Origin: Gammaproteobacteria bacterium
GTDB taxonomy: Bacteria > Pseudomonadota > Gammaproteobacteria > Steroidobacterales > Woeseiaceae
Length of the DNA stretch: 50,061 nucleotides
NCBI GenBank assembly: GCA_029863305.1
Contig: JAOTVR010000019.1
Span: forward strand, 1 to 50,061
Reading direction: 5' to 3'
Below, one piece after another: positions 8,836-21,356 of the stretch (its first letter is position 1; each line of letters begins with the position of its first letter). The notes beneath the pieces were generated by a model that was not told the origin of the DNA, did not search any database, and worked only from the letters and a program-made list of their open reading frames with translations. The translations under genes and the position numbers were made by a program.

Positions 8836-9317
8836 GTGCGTGAATACCTCGGCAAATCCCATTGCGGCACAGACATTCGCAGCCGCGGAGATTGCGCCGA
8901 AGTCTCTGATAAACAGCTGTAGGCCCGCTGCAGAATAGCCCAGCAAACCTCAAGCTCTTCGTCATCTCTTGGAAGGAAAACCACCACACGGTCACGCTCC
9001 AACCTGCCCCAGCGGTGGCACAGGACCTGGTGCCTTTCCCAGTTGCTCAGGCCATATACAGCAACGCCTTCGCGATTTATGCTGCAGAAAAGCACGGGTA
9101 TCTGCTGTTTATGAGCCGACGTGTGTTCTCTGTCCAGATAGACATCGACACGACATGGCAGGGCATCCGAAGACGCTTCCACTACGCGGATGTTCGGCAG
9201 AGTCGCAATTCGGTCAGCCAGCGCTATTCTGCAGGAGAAGCCATCACCGTCAGCTGCTCTCGTTTTGACCCTGGTAGGCAATTCGAGTCGGTCTGCTTTG
9301 TCCGCGGGTATAAGCAT
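8823..9317 (-). CDS. Luciferase-domain / DUF5519-like protein
   Basis: A 164-residue soluble protein. The C-terminal half, with segments such as INREGVAVYGLSNWERHQVL, RWGRLERDRVVVFLPRDDEE and LEVCWAILQRAYSCLS, resembles proteins annotated as luciferase family/DUF5519; I recall this from general similarity only. The N-terminal part (CRIALADRIATLPNIRVVE, then CRVDVYLDREH) fits the same small alpha/beta fold. Light production is not implied; biochemical function is unknown. It is the first gene of a two-gene unit with the acidic mini-protein. Upstream on the minus strand there is a TTGACA box (9383-9378) and a GATACT box (9361-9356) with 16 bases between, overlapped by a palindrome likely bound by the divergent MarR protein. 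Confidence 0.6.
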   Translation of the reverse strand: MLIPADKADRLELPTRVKTRAADGDGFSCRIALADRIATLPNIRVVEASSDALPCRVDVYLDREHTSAHKQQIPVLFCSINREGVAVYGLSNWERHQVLCHRWGRLERDRVVVFLPRDDEELEVCWAILQRAYSCLSETSAQSPRLRMSVPQWDLPRYSRTKLQ

Positions 9318-9351
9318 GTAGAATTTCCGCCTGGGTTGAGCTCCGCTTTTC

Positions 9352-9386
9352 TCGAAGTATCTTCCAAATTACTTCGATGTCAAGTA
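9352..9386. promoter_or_regulatory. Divergent promoter with candidate MarR operator half-sites
   Basis: Three related half-sites lie in the 102 bp between the DUF5519-like gene and the MarR gene. TCGAAGTA (9352-9359) and TACTTCGA (9370-9377) are perfect inverted 8-mers 10 bases apart. TACTT at 9370-9374 also pairs with AAGTA at 9382-9386, giving a 17 bp imperfect palindrome. On the minus strand this block contains a consensus TTGACA (9383-9378) and GATACT (9361-9356), so a bound regulator would cover the promoter of the DUF5519-like gene. Direct visual evidence for the repeats; regulator assignment is inference. Confidence 0.55.
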
Positions 9387-9419
9387 GTTTGATATAAAAA
9401 TACCTACTGATTGGTACTT

Positions 9420-9914
9420 ATGGAAAAAGACTCGGTCGACGATATTCTGGAGCAGTGGTCCGAGGAGCGACCCGAACTCGACACCGCGTCGCTGGGCGTG
9501 GTGATTCGAATCATGACCCTGTACCGCTCATTCTCCAGGGAAGCTACCAGGGCTCTGGAACCTCTTGGGCTGGAACTTTTTGAGTACGACGTGCTCTCCG
9601 CCCTGCGCCGGCAGGGCCGGCCGTTCGCCCTGGCGGCCACGGCACTTGCGCGCGAAACCGATCTGAGCAGCGGGGCGATGACCAACCGAATCGACAAGCT
9701 CGAGGATCGCGGCCTCGTCAGGAGGCAGCCGGGCAAGACTGACCGCCGCAGCATCATGATATTCTTGACCCCCGCCGGTCGGCGGGTCATAGACAAGGCG
9801 ATCCGCTACCGTCTGGATGCCGCCAGCGATGACCTGCTGGCGCTCAGCGCAAGGGAACAAAGGCAGTTGGCCGACCTATTGCGGACCGTAGTCCTGAATG
9901 TCGCCAACCGGTAG
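9420..9914 (+). CDS. MarR-family winged-helix transcriptional regulator
   Basis: A 164-residue regulator of the MarR fold. The winged helix spans about residues 40-115: FEYDVLSALRRQGRPFALAATALARETDLSSGAMTNRIDKLEDRGLVRRQPGKTDRRSIM (recognition helix around SSGAMTNRIDKL, wing around KTDRRSI), cut here only as a description of position. The terminal helices form the dimer interface. ATG 9420 is chosen over an in-frame TTG at 9411. MarR proteins usually repress themselves and a divergent neighbour and release DNA on binding small aromatic or oxidised ligands. The neighbour here is the DUF5519-like/acidic mini-protein unit, with matching half-sites between them. Confidence 0.9.
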   Translation: MEKDSVDDILEQWSEERPELDTASLGVVIRIMTLYRSFSREATRALEPLGLELFEYDVLSALRRQGRPFALAATALARETDLSSGAMTNRIDKLEDRGLVRRQPGKTDRRSIMIFLTPAGRRVIDKAIRYRLDAASDDLLALSAREQRQLADLLRTVVLNVANR

Positions 9915-9972
9915 TGCTTTCAGCGGTCAAGTGCAAGACACGCATCGTGCGATGTTCATGATCGAATCGCCG

Positions 9973-12900
9973 TCAGGCAGCGTTTGCGGTACTCGGGTCA
10001 TAGCCGAGATTCGGCGCCAGCCACTTTTCAGCGTCTGCAACACTCATGCCCTTGCGTTGTGCATATGACCCGACCTGATCGCGGTCAACCTTACCGACTG
10101 AAAAATAGCGCGCATCCGGGTGTGAAAAATAGAACCCGCTGACAGCTGCTGTCGGATACATGGCGTAGGATTCTGTCAGCTGCAATCCGATGTTGGACGC
10201 AACATCCAGCAGCTCCCATATCTTTTGTTTTTCCGTATGGTCCGGGCATGCCGGATATCCGGGCGCCGGCCGTATGCCCCGGTATTTCTCGTCGATCAAT
10301 TCATCGTGCGATAACTGCTCGTCTGCGGCGTAGCCCCACAGCTCACGGCGTACACGCTCGTGCAGATACTCGGCCGCCGCCTCGGCCAGCCGGTCGGCGA
10401 GCGCTTTCAGGATAATCGCGCTGTAATCGTCGTGGTCGTTTTCGAATCGCTCGACGTGCTCGTCAATGCCGATGCCTGCCGTAACCGCAAATGCCCCGAC
10501 GTAGTCGCTCAGCCCCGATGTTGTCGGCGCCACATAGTCAGCCAGACAGTTTTGCGCATGACCGGCCGGTTTCGCCCGCTGCTGGCGCAGGTGGCACAAA
10601 CGCGTCAGCGTTGTCTTGCGCGCCTCGTCAGAATAGACCAGCAGGTCATCATGATGGTCGCTATTCGCCGGGAAGAAGCCGACGACAGCCCTGGCCTGTA
10701 ACCACCGTTCGCTGATGATGCGATCCAGCATCGCAGTCGCATCGGCAAACAGGCTGCTTGCCGCCTCGCCCACAATCGCGTCGCTGAGAATACCGGGAAA
10801 TTTGCCGTGAAACTCCCAGGCATTGAAAAACGGCATCCAATCGATGTAGTTGCGCAAGACATTGAGCCCGATATCGTCATACACGCGCGTACCGGTGAAT
10901 TCTGGTGCCGGTGGGGCATAATTCTGCCAGTCGCAGCGATGCCGACGCTCTTGCGCATCCGCCAGGGACAGCTGCGGCGCCAGCCGGCTCTTGCCCGCAT
11001 GTCGTTCGCGACGCCTCGCATTATCAGTCCGAGTCTTCTCGACAAGCTCATGCCGGGTGCCGGATTCGATCAGTGCTTGTGCCACGCCAACTGACCGCGA
11101 GGCGTCTTTGACGTAGATTACCGGTCCGTCGTAGTTGGGTTCGATCTTTACCGCCGTGTGTGCCGGCGATGTCGTTGCGCCCCCAATCAGAAGCGGCAAT
11201 TCAAAACCGAGCCGCTGCATTTCGCTCGCCACGTGCACCATTTCGTCAAGCGATGGGGTAATCAGACCCGACAGACCCACAATGTCCGCCTGCTCTCGCT
11301 TTGCTGCCTCGAGAATCTTCTCGCACGAGACCATCACGCCGAGATCAATCACCTCGAAATTGTTGCATTGCAGGACGACGCCAACGATGTTCTTGCCAAT
11401 GTCGTGAACGTCGCCCTTGACGGTCGCAAGCACGATTTTGCCGTTCGACGAAATCTTGCCGCCTTTCTCCTTCTCAATAAACGGAACGAGATGCCCGACC
11501 GCTTTTTTCATCACGCGGGCGGACTTGACGACCTGCGGCAGAAACATCTTGCCGTCGCCGAATAAATCGCCGACGACATTCATGCCGGCCATGAGCGGCC
11601 CTTCGATAACAGCGAGTGGCCGGTCTGCCGCGAGGCGTGCCTCCTCAGTGTCATCGACGACAAACTCGTCAATACCATTGACCAGCGCATACTCCAGGCG
11701 TTTCTCGACCGTGAACTCGCGCCAGGACATATCCCTGGCCTTCGCCTTCGCACCCGACGCCTGGCCTTTGTAATTTTCGGCAACATCGAGCAATCGCTCT
11801 GTCCCGTCGTCTCGCCTGTTAAGCACGACATCTTCGACCGCATCGCGAAGATCCGTCGGCAGGTCCGCATAGATCGCAAGCTGCCCCGCATTTACGATAC
11901 CCATATCCATGCCTGCGCGAATCGCGTGATACAGGAATACGGAGTGAATTGCTTCGCGCACAACATTGTTGCCGCGAAACGAAAACGAAACGTTGCTGAC
12001 GCCGCCGCTGACCAACGCGCCCGGCAAAGCGTCCTTGATCAGACGTGTCGCATCAATGAAGTCGCGACCGTAGCTTGCATGCTCCTCGATGCCCGTCGCA
12101 ATCGCAAAAATATTTGGATCGAAGATGATGTCGGTTCTATCAAATCCGACGACGTCGGTCAGGATCTGATAGGTGCGCGTGCAAATCTCGACTTTGCGGT
12201 CGACCGTGTCGGCCTGACCATCTTCATCGAAGGCCATGACAATGACCGCTGCACCGTAGGCGCGCACCAGCTTCGCCTGCTCGATAAATGCCTCTTCGCC
12301 CTCTTTAAGGCTAATCGAATTGACAACGGCCTTACCCTGCACACATTGCAGTCCGGCTTCGATGACCGACCACTTCGACGAATCGATCATGATCGGCAGG
12401 CGTGCAACGTCCGGCTCCGACGCTATCAGATCCAGGAACGTGACCATTGCCTTTTCGGAGTCGAGCATGCCCTCGTCCATGTTGACATCGATAATCTGCG
12501 CACCGTTCTCAACCTGCGAACGAGCTACCTGCACAGCCGCCGTATAGTCATCCGCTTCGATCAGGCGGCGGAAGATTGCCGATCCGGTCACATTGCAACG
12601 CTCGCCGACATTGACGAACAAATCGTCCGGCCCGATATTGAGGGGCTCGAGACCCGACAAGCGACATCGCATGGGCACTTCCGGGACCACACGCGGTTGC
12701 CGATCAGCGATCACCCTGCCCAGTTCGCGAATATGCTCCGGCCGCGTGCCACAGCAGCCACCGACGAGATTGACGAGCCCGCTCGCCGCGAATTCCTTCA
12801 TTATCTCGGCCATTTGCCCGGGTGTTTCGTCGTACTCGCCGAATTCATTCGGCAGACCGGCATTCGGATGCGCGCTGACTCGCGTGTCCGCCACGCGCGA

Positions 12901-13686
12901 TAGTTCCGCAATATAGGGTCTGAGTTCTTTCGCTCCGAGCGCGCAGTTGAGTCCAATCATAAACGGCTCGGCATGCCGCACCGAATTCCAGAACGCCTCG
13001 CACGTCTGGCCCGACAGCGTTCTCCCCGACGCATCGGTGATCGTGCCCGAAATCATGATCGGCAAAGTCACACCCGTGCGCGCGAAGCTGCTTTTCAGCG
13101 CAAAGAGTGCCGCCTTCGCGTTGAGTGTGTCGAAGATCGTCTCGACCAGCAGAAAGTCGACGCCACCTTCAATCAGCGCAATCGCTGCTTCTTCGTAGGT
13201 TGCGGCGAGTTCGGCAAAACGAATATTCCGGTATCCGGGGTCATTCACATCAGGCGATATCGATGCCGTTCGATTCGTTGGTCCGAGCACACCAGCTACA
13301 AACCGGGGTGCTCCGATCGATGCCGCGTGTTTGTCTGCACACTCGCGAGCCAGCCGCGCAGACGCAAGGTTCAACTCGGCGACGAGACCCTGCATGCCGT
13401 AATCGGCCATCGACGGGGCATTCGAGTTAAATGTGTTGGTCTCGATAATGTCGGCGCCGGCGTCGAGAAACTGACGATGAATGTCCTGGATCACGCCGGG
13501 ACGCGTCAGCGACAACAAATCGTTGTTACCTTTAAGATCCTGCGCCCATTCGCGGAATCGCTCACCGCGATAATCGTCTTCGCCGAGGCCGTAACTCTGG
13601 ATCATTGTGCCCATCGCACCGTCCAGCAGCAGGATGCGTGTCTCGAGCGATTGCATCAGCAATTTGATTCTTTCAGCACGATTCAT
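9973..13686 (-). CDS. metH: Cobalamin-dependent methionine synthase
   Basis: A 1237-residue four-module enzyme that methylates homocysteine from 5-methyltetrahydrofolate through methylcobalamin. Module 1 binds homocysteine with zinc cysteines C248 and C311/C312 ([12 protein letters not shown]). Module 2, about 345-640, binds the folate. Module 3 carries the cobalamin motif with lower-ligand histidine H761 in [13 protein letters not shown]. Module 4, about 900-1220, is the SAM-binding reactivation domain ([12 protein letters not shown]). Length matches E. coli MetH (1227). ATG 13686 starts 10 bases after the metF stop; the longer frame from 13746 would overlap metF and adds unrelated residues. 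It is the third gene of an operon led by an ArsR-methyltransferase fusion. Confidence 0.97.
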   Translation of the reverse strand: MNRAERIKLLMQSLETRILLLDGAMGTMIQSYGLGEDDYRGERFREWAQDLKGNNDLLSLTRPGVIQDIHRQFLDAGADIIETNTFNSNAPSMADYGMQGLVAELNLASARLARECADKHAASIGAPRFVAGVLGPTNRTASISPDVNDPGYRNIRFAELAATYEEAAIALIEGGVDFLLVETIFDTLNAKAALFALKSSFARTGVTLPIMISGTITDASGRTLSGQTCEAFWNSVRHAEPFMIGLNCALGAKELRPYIAELSRVADTRVSAHPNAGLPNEFGEYDETPGQMAEIMKEFAASGLVNLVGGCCGTRPEHIRELGRVIADRQPRVVPEVPMRCRLSGLEPLNIGPDDLFVNVGERCNVTGSAIFRRLIEADDYTAAVQVARSQVENGAQIIDVNMDEGMLDSEKAMVTFLDLIASEPDVARLPIMIDSSKWSVIEAGLQCVQGKAVVNSISLKEGEEAFIEQAKLVRAYGAAVIVMAFDEDGQADTVDRKVEICTRTYQILTDVVGFDRTDIIFDPNIFAIATGIEEHASYGRDFIDATRLIKDALPGALVSGGVSNVSFSFRGNNVVREAIHSVFLYHAIRAGMDMGIVNAGQLAIYADLPTDLRDAVEDVVLNRRDDGTERLLDVAENYKGQASGAKAKARDMSWREFTVEKRLEYALVNGIDEFVVDDTEEARLAADRPLAVIEGPLMAGMNVVGDLFGDGKMFLPQVVKSARVMKKAVGHLVPFIEKEKGGKISSNGKIVLATVKGDVHDIGKNIVGVVLQCNNFEVIDLGVMVSCEKILEAAKREQADIVGLSGLITPSLDEMVHVASEMQRLGFELPLLIGGATTSPAHTAVKIEPNYDGPVIYVKDASRSVGVAQALIESGTRHELVEKTRTDNARRRERHAGKSRLAPQLSLADAQERRHRCDWQNYAPPAPEFTGTRVYDDIGLNVLRNYIDWMPFFNAWEFHGKFPGILSDAIVGEAASSLFADATAMLDRIISERWLQARAVVGFFPANSDHHDDLLVYSDEARKTTLTRLCHLRQQRAKPAGHAQNCLADYVAPTTSGLSDYVGAFAVTAGIGIDEHVERFENDHDDYSAIILKALADRLAEAAAEYLHERVRRELWGYAADEQLSHDELIDEKYRGIRPAPGYPACPDHTEKQKIWELLDVASNIGLQLTESYAMYPTAAVSGFYFSHPDARYFSVGKVDRDQVGSYAQRKGMSVADAEKWLAPNLGYDPSTANAA

Positions 13687-13696
13687 AGCGAGTCTC

Positions 13697-14572
<876 letters not shown>

Positions 14573-14583
14573 TCATCAACATT

Positions 14584-15471
14584 TCAGGCAGCAACATTTT
14601 CTCGATTGGCTGGCGAGGCAACAGCCAGAAGCCAGCGTGGATTACGGACAGGAATTCGCCGCGGCGGTGCCAGGCGCATACCGGCAGACGCACACCAGGC
14701 GGCAAGTTGTTTTTCGAGGCCGTCGACCCTGTCAGCGTCGGCCCTGGCAAGGCACAACAGACGCCCACCGGGCTTCAGGATTCGGTTTGCCTCGGAGAGT
14801 GCCGCCACGGGCCGCTTCGCGCCACTCAGTACGTCATCAAGAATAACTGTATCGAACTCGCCGTCAGCAAAGGCAAGTTCGTACATGTCGCCGTTGCGCA
14901 GGCTGCAATTGTCGATACCGGCGAGCAGCAATTCCGCGCGTGCGAGCTGCCGGGCATCCGCGTCGATGTCGACACCAACGGCACGTTGCGCCCGCGAGCC
15001 CAACAACTTGAGAATTCGACCCTGGCCGCTGCCGATATCGATGAGATCACCCAACCGCATCGCAACCGTCAGTTCAATCAGCGCACGATACAAAGACCGG
15101 TCCGCATCGTCTGCTTTCTCGGGTATGGCGCGTCCCTGCTGCGCGCGCAGGCCGCAGAGCTTTTCAAAGTCGCGTTCGTAGCTCGGCTCGTCCGACGGTA
15201 ATAGCGCGAACAGCCGGCGACGATGTGCTGCCTGCTCGCTGCCCAGTGGCACGCGGTAATACACGAACTGCCCGTCGCGGAACCGCTCGAGCAGACCGGC
15301 TTCACACAGTTGCTTGAGGTGCTGCGAGATCCTCGGCTGGCTTTGCGCCATGACCTCTGTCAGTTCGGATACGGTGCACTCGCCACGCACGCATAACGCC
15401 AGCAGTCGCAGCCGGATGGGATCGGCGAATGCCTTCAAATGAGTGATCAGTCGTGCGGTGCTGTTTTGCAT
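14584..15471 (-). CDS. ArsR-family winged helix fused to a SAM-dependent methyltransferase domain
   Basis: 295 residues. Residues 1-95 form an ArsR/SmtB winged helix (HLKAFADPIRLRLLALC, then ECTVSELTEV and SQPRISQHLKQL as recognition helix). The typical metal-binding ELCVCDL motif of ArsR is absent, here ALCVRGECTVSEL, so it is probably not a metal sensor. From about 140 a class I methyltransferase fold begins with LIDIGSGQGRILKLL (motif I 144-152), VGVDIDADA and a DTVILDDVLSG region. Because it leads metF-metH, the likely role is control of the methionine cycle with SAM or SAH as effector bound by the second domain; related ArsR proteins of the SahR type sense SAH. ATG 15471 is chosen; in-frame sequence upstream is AT-rich promoter. 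Confidence 0.87.
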   Translation of the reverse strand: MQNSTARLITHLKAFADPIRLRLLALCVRGECTVSELTEVMAQSQPRISQHLKQLCEAGLLERFRDGQFVYYRVPLGSEQAAHRRRLFALLPSDEPSYERDFEKLCGLRAQQGRAIPEKADDADRSLYRALIELTVAMRLGDLIDIGSGQGRILKLLGSRAQRAVGVDIDADARQLARAELLLAGIDNCSLRNGDMYELAFADGEFDTVILDDVLSGAKRPVAALSEANRILKPGGRLLCLARADADRVDGLEKQLAAWCASAGMRLAPPRRIPVRNPRWLLAVASPANRENVAA

Positions 15472-15478
15472 AAGATAA

Positions 15479-15505
15479 ATATATAAATATTTTCTTATAT
15501 ATAAG
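15479..15505. promoter_or_regulatory. AT-rich palindromic candidate operator for the ArsR-type regulator
   Basis: ATATATAA (15479-15486) and TTATATAT (15495-15502) form an 8-8-8 inverted repeat, and CTTATATATAAG (15494-15505) is itself a perfect 12 bp palindrome. The block lies only 8 bases upstream of the regulator's ATG in otherwise GC-rich DNA, so it overlaps or adjoins the promoter of the regulator-metF-metH operon. Autoregulation is the simplest reading. Confidence 0.6.
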
Positions 15506-15572
15506 GCCACACAGCATAACACAGCGAGTGCGGTAACGGCTACGCGTTATTCGCAGCCCGTGTGAGATGGTT

Positions 15573-17012
15573 TTAGCCCAGCTTGTCTTTGAGAATCTTG
15601 TTGACCTGCCCGGGGTTGGCCTTACCGCCGGTTGCTTTCATGACCTGACCGACGAAGAAGCCGATCAGTTTTTGCTTGCCGGCCTTGTACTCGGCCACCT
15701 GACCCGGGTTTGCGGCGATGACCTGGTCGACCACGGACTCGATGGCCGCAGTGTCGGTAATTTGCCTGAGGCCGCGCGCATCGATCACCTCGTCGGCACT
15801 GCCCTCGCCGGCCCACATGGCCTCGAAGACCTCCTTGGCGATCTTCCCGGATATCGTGTTGTCCTTGACACGGTCGAGCAAGCCCGCCAGTGCGGCGGCC
15901 GAAACCGGGCTTTGTTCGATACCGAGTCCGTCGCGATTCAGCGCACCAGCCAGTTCACCGATAACAAAATTGGCGACGCCTTGCGGTCTGTCCCGGGTTG
16001 CCGCCGCGACCTGCTCGAAATAATCCGCAAGCGATCGGGATGCCGTAAGGATGGCGGCATCGTCAACCCTGATCTTGTACTCATCGACGAAGCGCTCCTG
16101 CTTCGCGTCGGGTAATTCCGGCAAGGTCTCGCGTACCGCCTCGATGTAAGCCGCATCGATTTCCACGGGCAGCAGATCGGGATCCGGGAAATAACGGTAG
16201 TCGTTCGCTTCCTCTTTGGAGCGCATCGGCCGGGTCTCGTCCCTGTCGGAATCGTAGAGCCGTGTCTCCTGCACGACCTCACCGCCATCCTCGATAAGCT
16301 CGATCTGCCGTTCGATCTCAAAATTGATCGCTTTCTCGACGAAACGAAATGAATTCAGGTTCTTGAGCTCGGTGCGCGTGCCCAGCTCTTGCTGGCCATG
16401 CGGCCGTACCGACACGTTTGCATCGCAGCGGAACGATCCTTCCTGCATGTTGCCGTCAGAGATTCCGAGATAGCGGACAATCGTGTGGATCTTGCGCATA
16501 TAAGCGACAGCTTCTTTGGCCGAGCTGAGCTCGGGCTCGGATACGATCTCGAGCAGCGGTGTTCCCGCCCGGTTCAGATCGATGCCCGAGAATTTATCGA
16601 GTCCCTCGTGGATCGACTTCCCTGCATCTTCTTCGAGATGCGCCCGCGTAATGCCGATACGTTTGTCATTGCCGGTGTCGTCCCTGATGATCAGCTCACC
16701 GTGCTCGACGATCGGCAACTCGTATTGACTGATCTGGTAGCCCTTCGGCAGGTCCGGGTAGAAATAATTCTTGCGGGCAAATACCGACCGTTCTGCAATC
16801 GTTGCATTGACAGCCAGGCCAAACATCGTCGCCATGCGCACGACTTCTTCGTTGAGCACTGGCAGCACGCCGGGATAGCCGAGATCGACCAGACAGGCCT
16901 GCGTGTTGGCCGCGGCACCGTAGGCAGTTGATGCCCCCGAGAAGATTTTGCTCACGGTGGCGAGCTGCGCGTGAATCTCCAGCCCGATTACGACCTCAAA
17001 GGAACGATTCAC
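15573..17012 (-). CDS. gatB: Asp-tRNA(Asn)/Glu-tRNA(Gln) amidotransferase subunit B
   Basis: 479 residues, the tRNA-binding and kinase-like subunit of GatCAB, which converts Glu-tRNA(Gln) and/or Asp-tRNA(Asn) to the amidated form. Signature segments: [13 protein letters not shown] at the start, [40 protein letters not shown] and DANVSVRP. The C-terminal YqeY-like helical tail ends [10 protein letters not shown]. The start is GTG 17012, with a GTGA overlap with the gatA stop, indicating translational coupling. Confidence 0.97.
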   Translation of the reverse strand: MNRSFEVVIGLEIHAQLATVSKIFSGASTAYGAAANTQACLVDLGYPGVLPVLNEEVVRMATMFGLAVNATIAERSVFARKNYFYPDLPKGYQISQYELPIVEHGELIIRDDTGNDKRIGITRAHLEEDAGKSIHEGLDKFSGIDLNRAGTPLLEIVSEPELSSAKEAVAYMRKIHTIVRYLGISDGNMQEGSFRCDANVSVRPHGQQELGTRTELKNLNSFRFVEKAINFEIERQIELIEDGGEVVQETRLYDSDRDETRPMRSKEEANDYRYFPDPDLLPVEIDAAYIEAVRETLPELPDAKQERFVDEYKIRVDDAAILTASRSLADYFEQVAAATRDRPQGVANFVIGELAGALNRDGLGIEQSPVSAAALAGLLDRVKDNTISGKIAKEVFEAMWAGEGSADEVIDARGLRQITDTAAIESVVDQVIAANPGQVAEYKAGKQKLIGFFVGQVMKATGGKANPGQVNKILKDKLG

Positions 17013-18475
17013 CGGTATTCCTCCGGACAGGCCTCATGCCAGGCGGATGCCTGCTCGTAGTTGTGTGCACAGCGCAGGATCGTCTCCTCGCCCCAATGCG
17101 GGCCGACGAGATGCAGGCCCACCGGCAAATCGTCAACGAATCCGCAAGGCGTTGAAATGCCTGGCAGCCCGGCCAGATTGGCACCGATCGTGTAAATGTC
17201 GTTGAGGTACATCGTGATCGGGTCATCGATTTTGTCACCCAGCCTGAATGCCGGCGTGGGTGACGTCGGCCCGGCGATCACGTCGACCTCGGCGAATGCC
17301 TTGTGAAAGTCATCGGCGATCAGATGTCGAACCTGTTGTGCTTTGAGGTAGTAAGCGTCGTAGTACCCTGCCGACAGCACATACGTGCCGGTCATGATGC
17401 GGCGTTTGACTTCCTCGCCGAACCCCTCGCCGCGGCTGCGGCAATACAGGTCCAGCAGGTCTTCCGGGTCGGCGGCACGATGGCCGAAACGCACGCCGTC
17501 GAACCGGGACAGATTCGAGGAGCACTCGGCCGGCGCCACGACGTAATACGTCGGCACTGACAAGTCGAGGTTTGGCAGGTCGACTTCGCTCAGTATCGCG
17601 CCTTGCGATTCGAGAACCTGCAGCGACTCTTTGACAACGGCCGCGCATTTGTCATCGAGTCCCTCATCAAAATGCTGCCGCACGATGCCTACACGCAGGC
17701 CTTTGAGCGATCCGGACAGGCTCGCGCAGTAGTCCGGCACCGGATGCTCGATGCTGGTCGAATCACGCTCGTCGAAGCCCGCCATGACGCCGAGCAACAA
17801 CGCGGCGTCGGCGCTCGACCGGGTGATGACACCGGCCTGGTCCAGGCTGGAAGCAAATGCGATCATTCCATACCGCGATACGCGCCCATAGGTCGGTTTC
17901 AGGCCAACCGTGCCTGTCAGTGCTGCGGGTTGGCGAATGGATCCGCCCGTATCTGTACCGGTGGCGGCAGGCGTCAGGCGCGCCGCGACGGCCGCCGCTG
18001 ATCCACCGGACGATCCGCCGGGGGAACACTGAAGGTCCCAGGGATTCCTGACCGGGCCAAAATAGCTCGTTTCATTGGACGAGCCCATCGCAAATTCGTC
18101 CATATTGGTCTTGCCCAGAACAACGGCGCCGGCATCGGCAAGCCGTCTGACGACGGTTGCATCGTAGGGCGAGATGAAATCCTCGAGCATGCGCGAACCG
18201 CAGGTAGTCAGGATATCTCGCGTGCAAAAGATGTCCTTGTGCGCCAGCGGCAGGCCACTCAACACACCCGCATTGCCTGCCGCGCGCGCCTCATCGGCGC
18301 GTTTCGCTGCAGCGAGTGCCTGCTCGGCCGTGACCGTTACAAATGCATTCAGCGATTGCCCGTGCGTTTCGATGCGACCCAGCAGCGCCTCAGTCAGCTC
18401 GACAGAGGAGAAGTCGCCGCGGTCGAGACCTGCGGAGAGTTGCGTCAAAGTCTGTGTGTGCAGGTCCTGGCTCAT
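17009..18475 (-). CDS. gatA: Asp-tRNA(Asn)/Glu-tRNA(Gln) amidotransferase subunit A
   Basis: 488 residues, amidase-signature enzyme that releases ammonia from glutamine for the transamidation by GatB. The Ser-cisSer-Lys triad is visible: lysine in LAHKDIFCT near 78, serines in [15 protein letters not shown] and [13 protein letters not shown]. Length is normal for the family. It follows gatC by 3 bases and overlaps gatB by 3-4 bases. Presence of GatCAB suggests the organism lacks at least one of AsnRS or GlnRS, or uses the pathway for one tRNA; this cannot be decided from the window. Confidence 0.97.
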   Translation of the reverse strand: MSQDLHTQTLTQLSAGLDRGDFSSVELTEALLGRIETHGQSLNAFVTVTAEQALAAAKRADEARAAGNAGVLSGLPLAHKDIFCTRDILTTCGSRMLEDFISPYDATVVRRLADAGAVVLGKTNMDEFAMGSSNETSYFGPVRNPWDLQCSPGGSSGGSAAAVAARLTPAATGTDTGGSIRQPAALTGTVGLKPTYGRVSRYGMIAFASSLDQAGVITRSSADAALLLGVMAGFDERDSTSIEHPVPDYCASLSGSLKGLRVGIVRQHFDEGLDDKCAAVVKESLQVLESQGAILSEVDLPNLDLSVPTYYVVAPAECSSNLSRFDGVRFGHRAADPEDLLDLYCRSRGEGFGEEVKRRIMTGTYVLSAGYYDAYYLKAQQVRHLIADDFHKAFAEVDVIAGPTSPTPAFRLGDKIDDPITMYLNDIYTIGANLAGLPGISTPCGFVDDLPVGLHLVGPHWGEETILRCAHNYEQASAWHEACPEEYR

Positions 18476-18478
18476 CGT

Positions 18479-18766
18479 TCACTCGATGACTTTCGGCACC
18501 AGATACAGTCCGTTTTCGGTCAACGGTGCGTTTTGCTGGATATGGTCGCGATCATCGACTTCAACCACCTGATCCGGGCGCAGCCGCTGTGTCGCATGCA
18601 GCGGGTGCGCCATCGGCACGACGCCGTCGGTCTTCGCCTGACCCAGCTGGTCAACGAAATCGACGATTCGCGACAACTTTTCTACGGTTTGGGCAAACTC
18701 GCCATCAGCGAGTTTGAGCCTAGCCAGCATCGCGATGTGCTGAACCTGATCCTTATCCAGTGACAC
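18479..18766 (-). CDS. gatC: Asp-tRNA(Asn)/Glu-tRNA(Gln) amidotransferase subunit C
   Basis: 95 residues, the small belt subunit that stabilises GatA-GatB. The N-terminal SLDKDQVQHIAMLARLKLAD and the region DGVVPMAHPL...LRPDQV are family hallmarks. The start is GTG 18766, with AGGA about 10 bases upstream. It heads gatCAB, divergent from mreB across a 135 bp spacer that must hold both promoters. Confidence 0.95.
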   Translation of the reverse strand: MSLDKDQVQHIAMLARLKLADGEFAQTVEKLSRIVDFVDQLGQAKTDGVVPMAHPLHATQRLRPDQVVEVDDRDHIQQNAPLTENGLYLVPKVIE

Positions 18767-18868
18767 GGGGAATTTCCTGCTTTGCTACTTGCGTGACTCG
18801 CCGCCCTGCGAGTGCGCACGCAATGATACACACTGCCTTGTGCAATGTCGTGCGCATTGTTAGATTAG

Positions 18869-19945
<1,077 letters not shown>

Positions 19946-19995
19946 GTTGTTACACCAGGCCGGATTGACGAAAGCACAATCTAGGCTAACTCCCG

Positions 19996-20871
19996 ATGGT
20001 CAATTCGCGAGCCAGTAGCAGCAACCCGGCACGAATCCCGGCGCTGGGCATTCGTGTCCTGTTGCTAATGGCGGCCAGCATTCTCCTGATGGTTCTCGAC
20101 CACCGACAAAACCACCTCGACGCCCTCCGCAAAGCCATCGGTGCGGCGGTTTATCCGATTCAAATCGTCGTCGATGCGCCGTTTCGTCTCTGGGAGTGGC
20201 TTCGCGAAGGCACCTCGGACCGCGGCGAACTGCGGCTCGAAGTCAGCCGTCTGCAGGCCGAGCGCTTGCTGACAAACGCCAGGCTGCAGAGACTCAGTGC
20301 CCTCGAAGCCGAGAATGCACGCCTGCGCGAACTGCTCGAGGCGCGCTCGCAAGTGCGCGATGAAATCCGTGTTGCTGAGATCATGGCCGTTGACGCCAAT
20401 CCGTACCGACACAATATCGTCATCGACATCGGCGAACGCGAGGGCGCCTATGACGGTCAGGCGATTGTCGATGCCTCCGGCGTCGTCGGGCAGATAATCA
20501 AGACCGGCCTGACAACGTCGCAAGCGATGCTTATCAGCGATCCCAGTCATTCCCTGCCGGTCGAGGTCAATCGTAACGGCCTGCGCACGATAGCAAGTGG
20601 CACCGGCGAGTTCGGCCGCCTCGACCTGCCTTTCATAACCAATAATGCCGATATCCGGCCTGGGGATTTGTTGGTCACCTCCGGGCTGGGCGGGGCATTT
20701 CCCGCCGGATACCCGGTTGCGGTTGTCGATACCGTCAATCGCATTCCGCAGGAACCGTTTGCCGATGTCACCGCCGTACCTGCCGCGTCACTCGACCAGG
20801 TGCGCGAAGTCATGCTGATCTGGTCGTCAACGGCCAACCTGCAAGATAAAGAGGAGCCGGCTGATGAGTAG
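19996..20871 (+). CDS. mreC: Rod-shape-determining protein MreC
   Basis: 291 residues. One N-terminal membrane segment (IRVLLLMAASILLMVLDH), a coiled coil about 75-120 (LRLEVSRLQAERLLTNARLQ and on) and a periplasmic double beta-barrel region with VVGQIIKTGLTTSQAMLISD and DIRPGDLLVTSGLGGAFP. MreC links MreB filaments to PBP2 and RodA. It overlaps mreD by 8 bases. Confidence 0.96.
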   Translation: MVNSRASSSNPARIPALGIRVLLLMAASILLMVLDHRQNHLDALRKAIGAAVYPIQIVVDAPFRLWEWLREGTSDRGELRLEVSRLQAERLLTNARLQRLSALEAENARLRELLEARSQVRDEIRVAEIMAVDANPYRHNIVIDIGEREGAYDGQAIVDASGVVGQIIKTGLTTSQAMLISDPSHSLPVEVNRNGLRTIASGTGEFGRLDLPFITNNADIRPGDLLVTSGLGGAFPAGYPVAVVDTVNRIPQEPFADVTAVPAASLDQVREVMLIWSSTANLQDKEEPADE

Positions 20872-21355
20872 CGCCGGCGGGCTTCACCGCCTACCCGTGA
20901 TCCTGTCGATCGTCTTCGCGTTGATGCTGATGGTCGTACCAATGCCGGACTGGGCGGCCGCGTTTCGCCCGGACTGGGTTGCGCTGACACTTATTTACTG
21001 GGCAATGATCCTGCCGCGAACCTGGAGCGTCGGTTCCGCGTGGATCATCGGCATGGTGCTCGACGTTGCACAAGGCACAATCCTTGGTCAGCACGCGCTC
21101 GCCCTGTGCTTCATCGTCTTCATAACGATTCGATTCCATTTGCTAATGCGCGTATTTCCGATGCAGCAGCTGGCGGCCACGGTCTTTGCGATTCTTGCTC
21201 TGTATCAATTCCTTCTTTTCTGGATCAACGGTGTTGCCGGCGTGGATGTACCTGCCGTCGGCTACTGGGGGCCGGTGATTACGGGAACACTCGTCTGGCC
21301 ATTCGTATTGATCGTACTTCGCGGAATACGCGTGCGCGTGCAACTGGGCCAGTAA
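20864..21355 (+). CDS. mreD: Rod-shape-determining protein MreD
   Basis: 163 residues with about five membrane helices (LPVILSIVFALMLMVVPM, WVALTLIYWAMILP, ALALCFIVFITIRFHLL, LAATVFAILALYQFLLFWI, VITGTLVWPFVLIVL). The RPDWVALTLIYW segment is characteristic of MreD. An integral membrane partner of MreC in the elongasome. It overlaps mreC and is followed at once by mrdA. Confidence 0.94.
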   Translation: MSSAGGLHRLPVILSIVFALMLMVVPMPDWAAAFRPDWVALTLIYWAMILPRTWSVGSAWIIGMVLDVAQGTILGQHALALCFIVFITIRFHLLMRVFPMQQLAATVFAILALYQFLLFWINGVAGVDVPAVGYWGPVITGTLVWPFVLIVLRGIRVRVQLGQ

Positions 21356-21356
21356 C

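Noticed and set aside
9914..9975. CATCG-TG-CGATG dyad between marR and metH as a terminator
   Set aside because: Two-base loop and no T run; not a credible intrinsic terminator.
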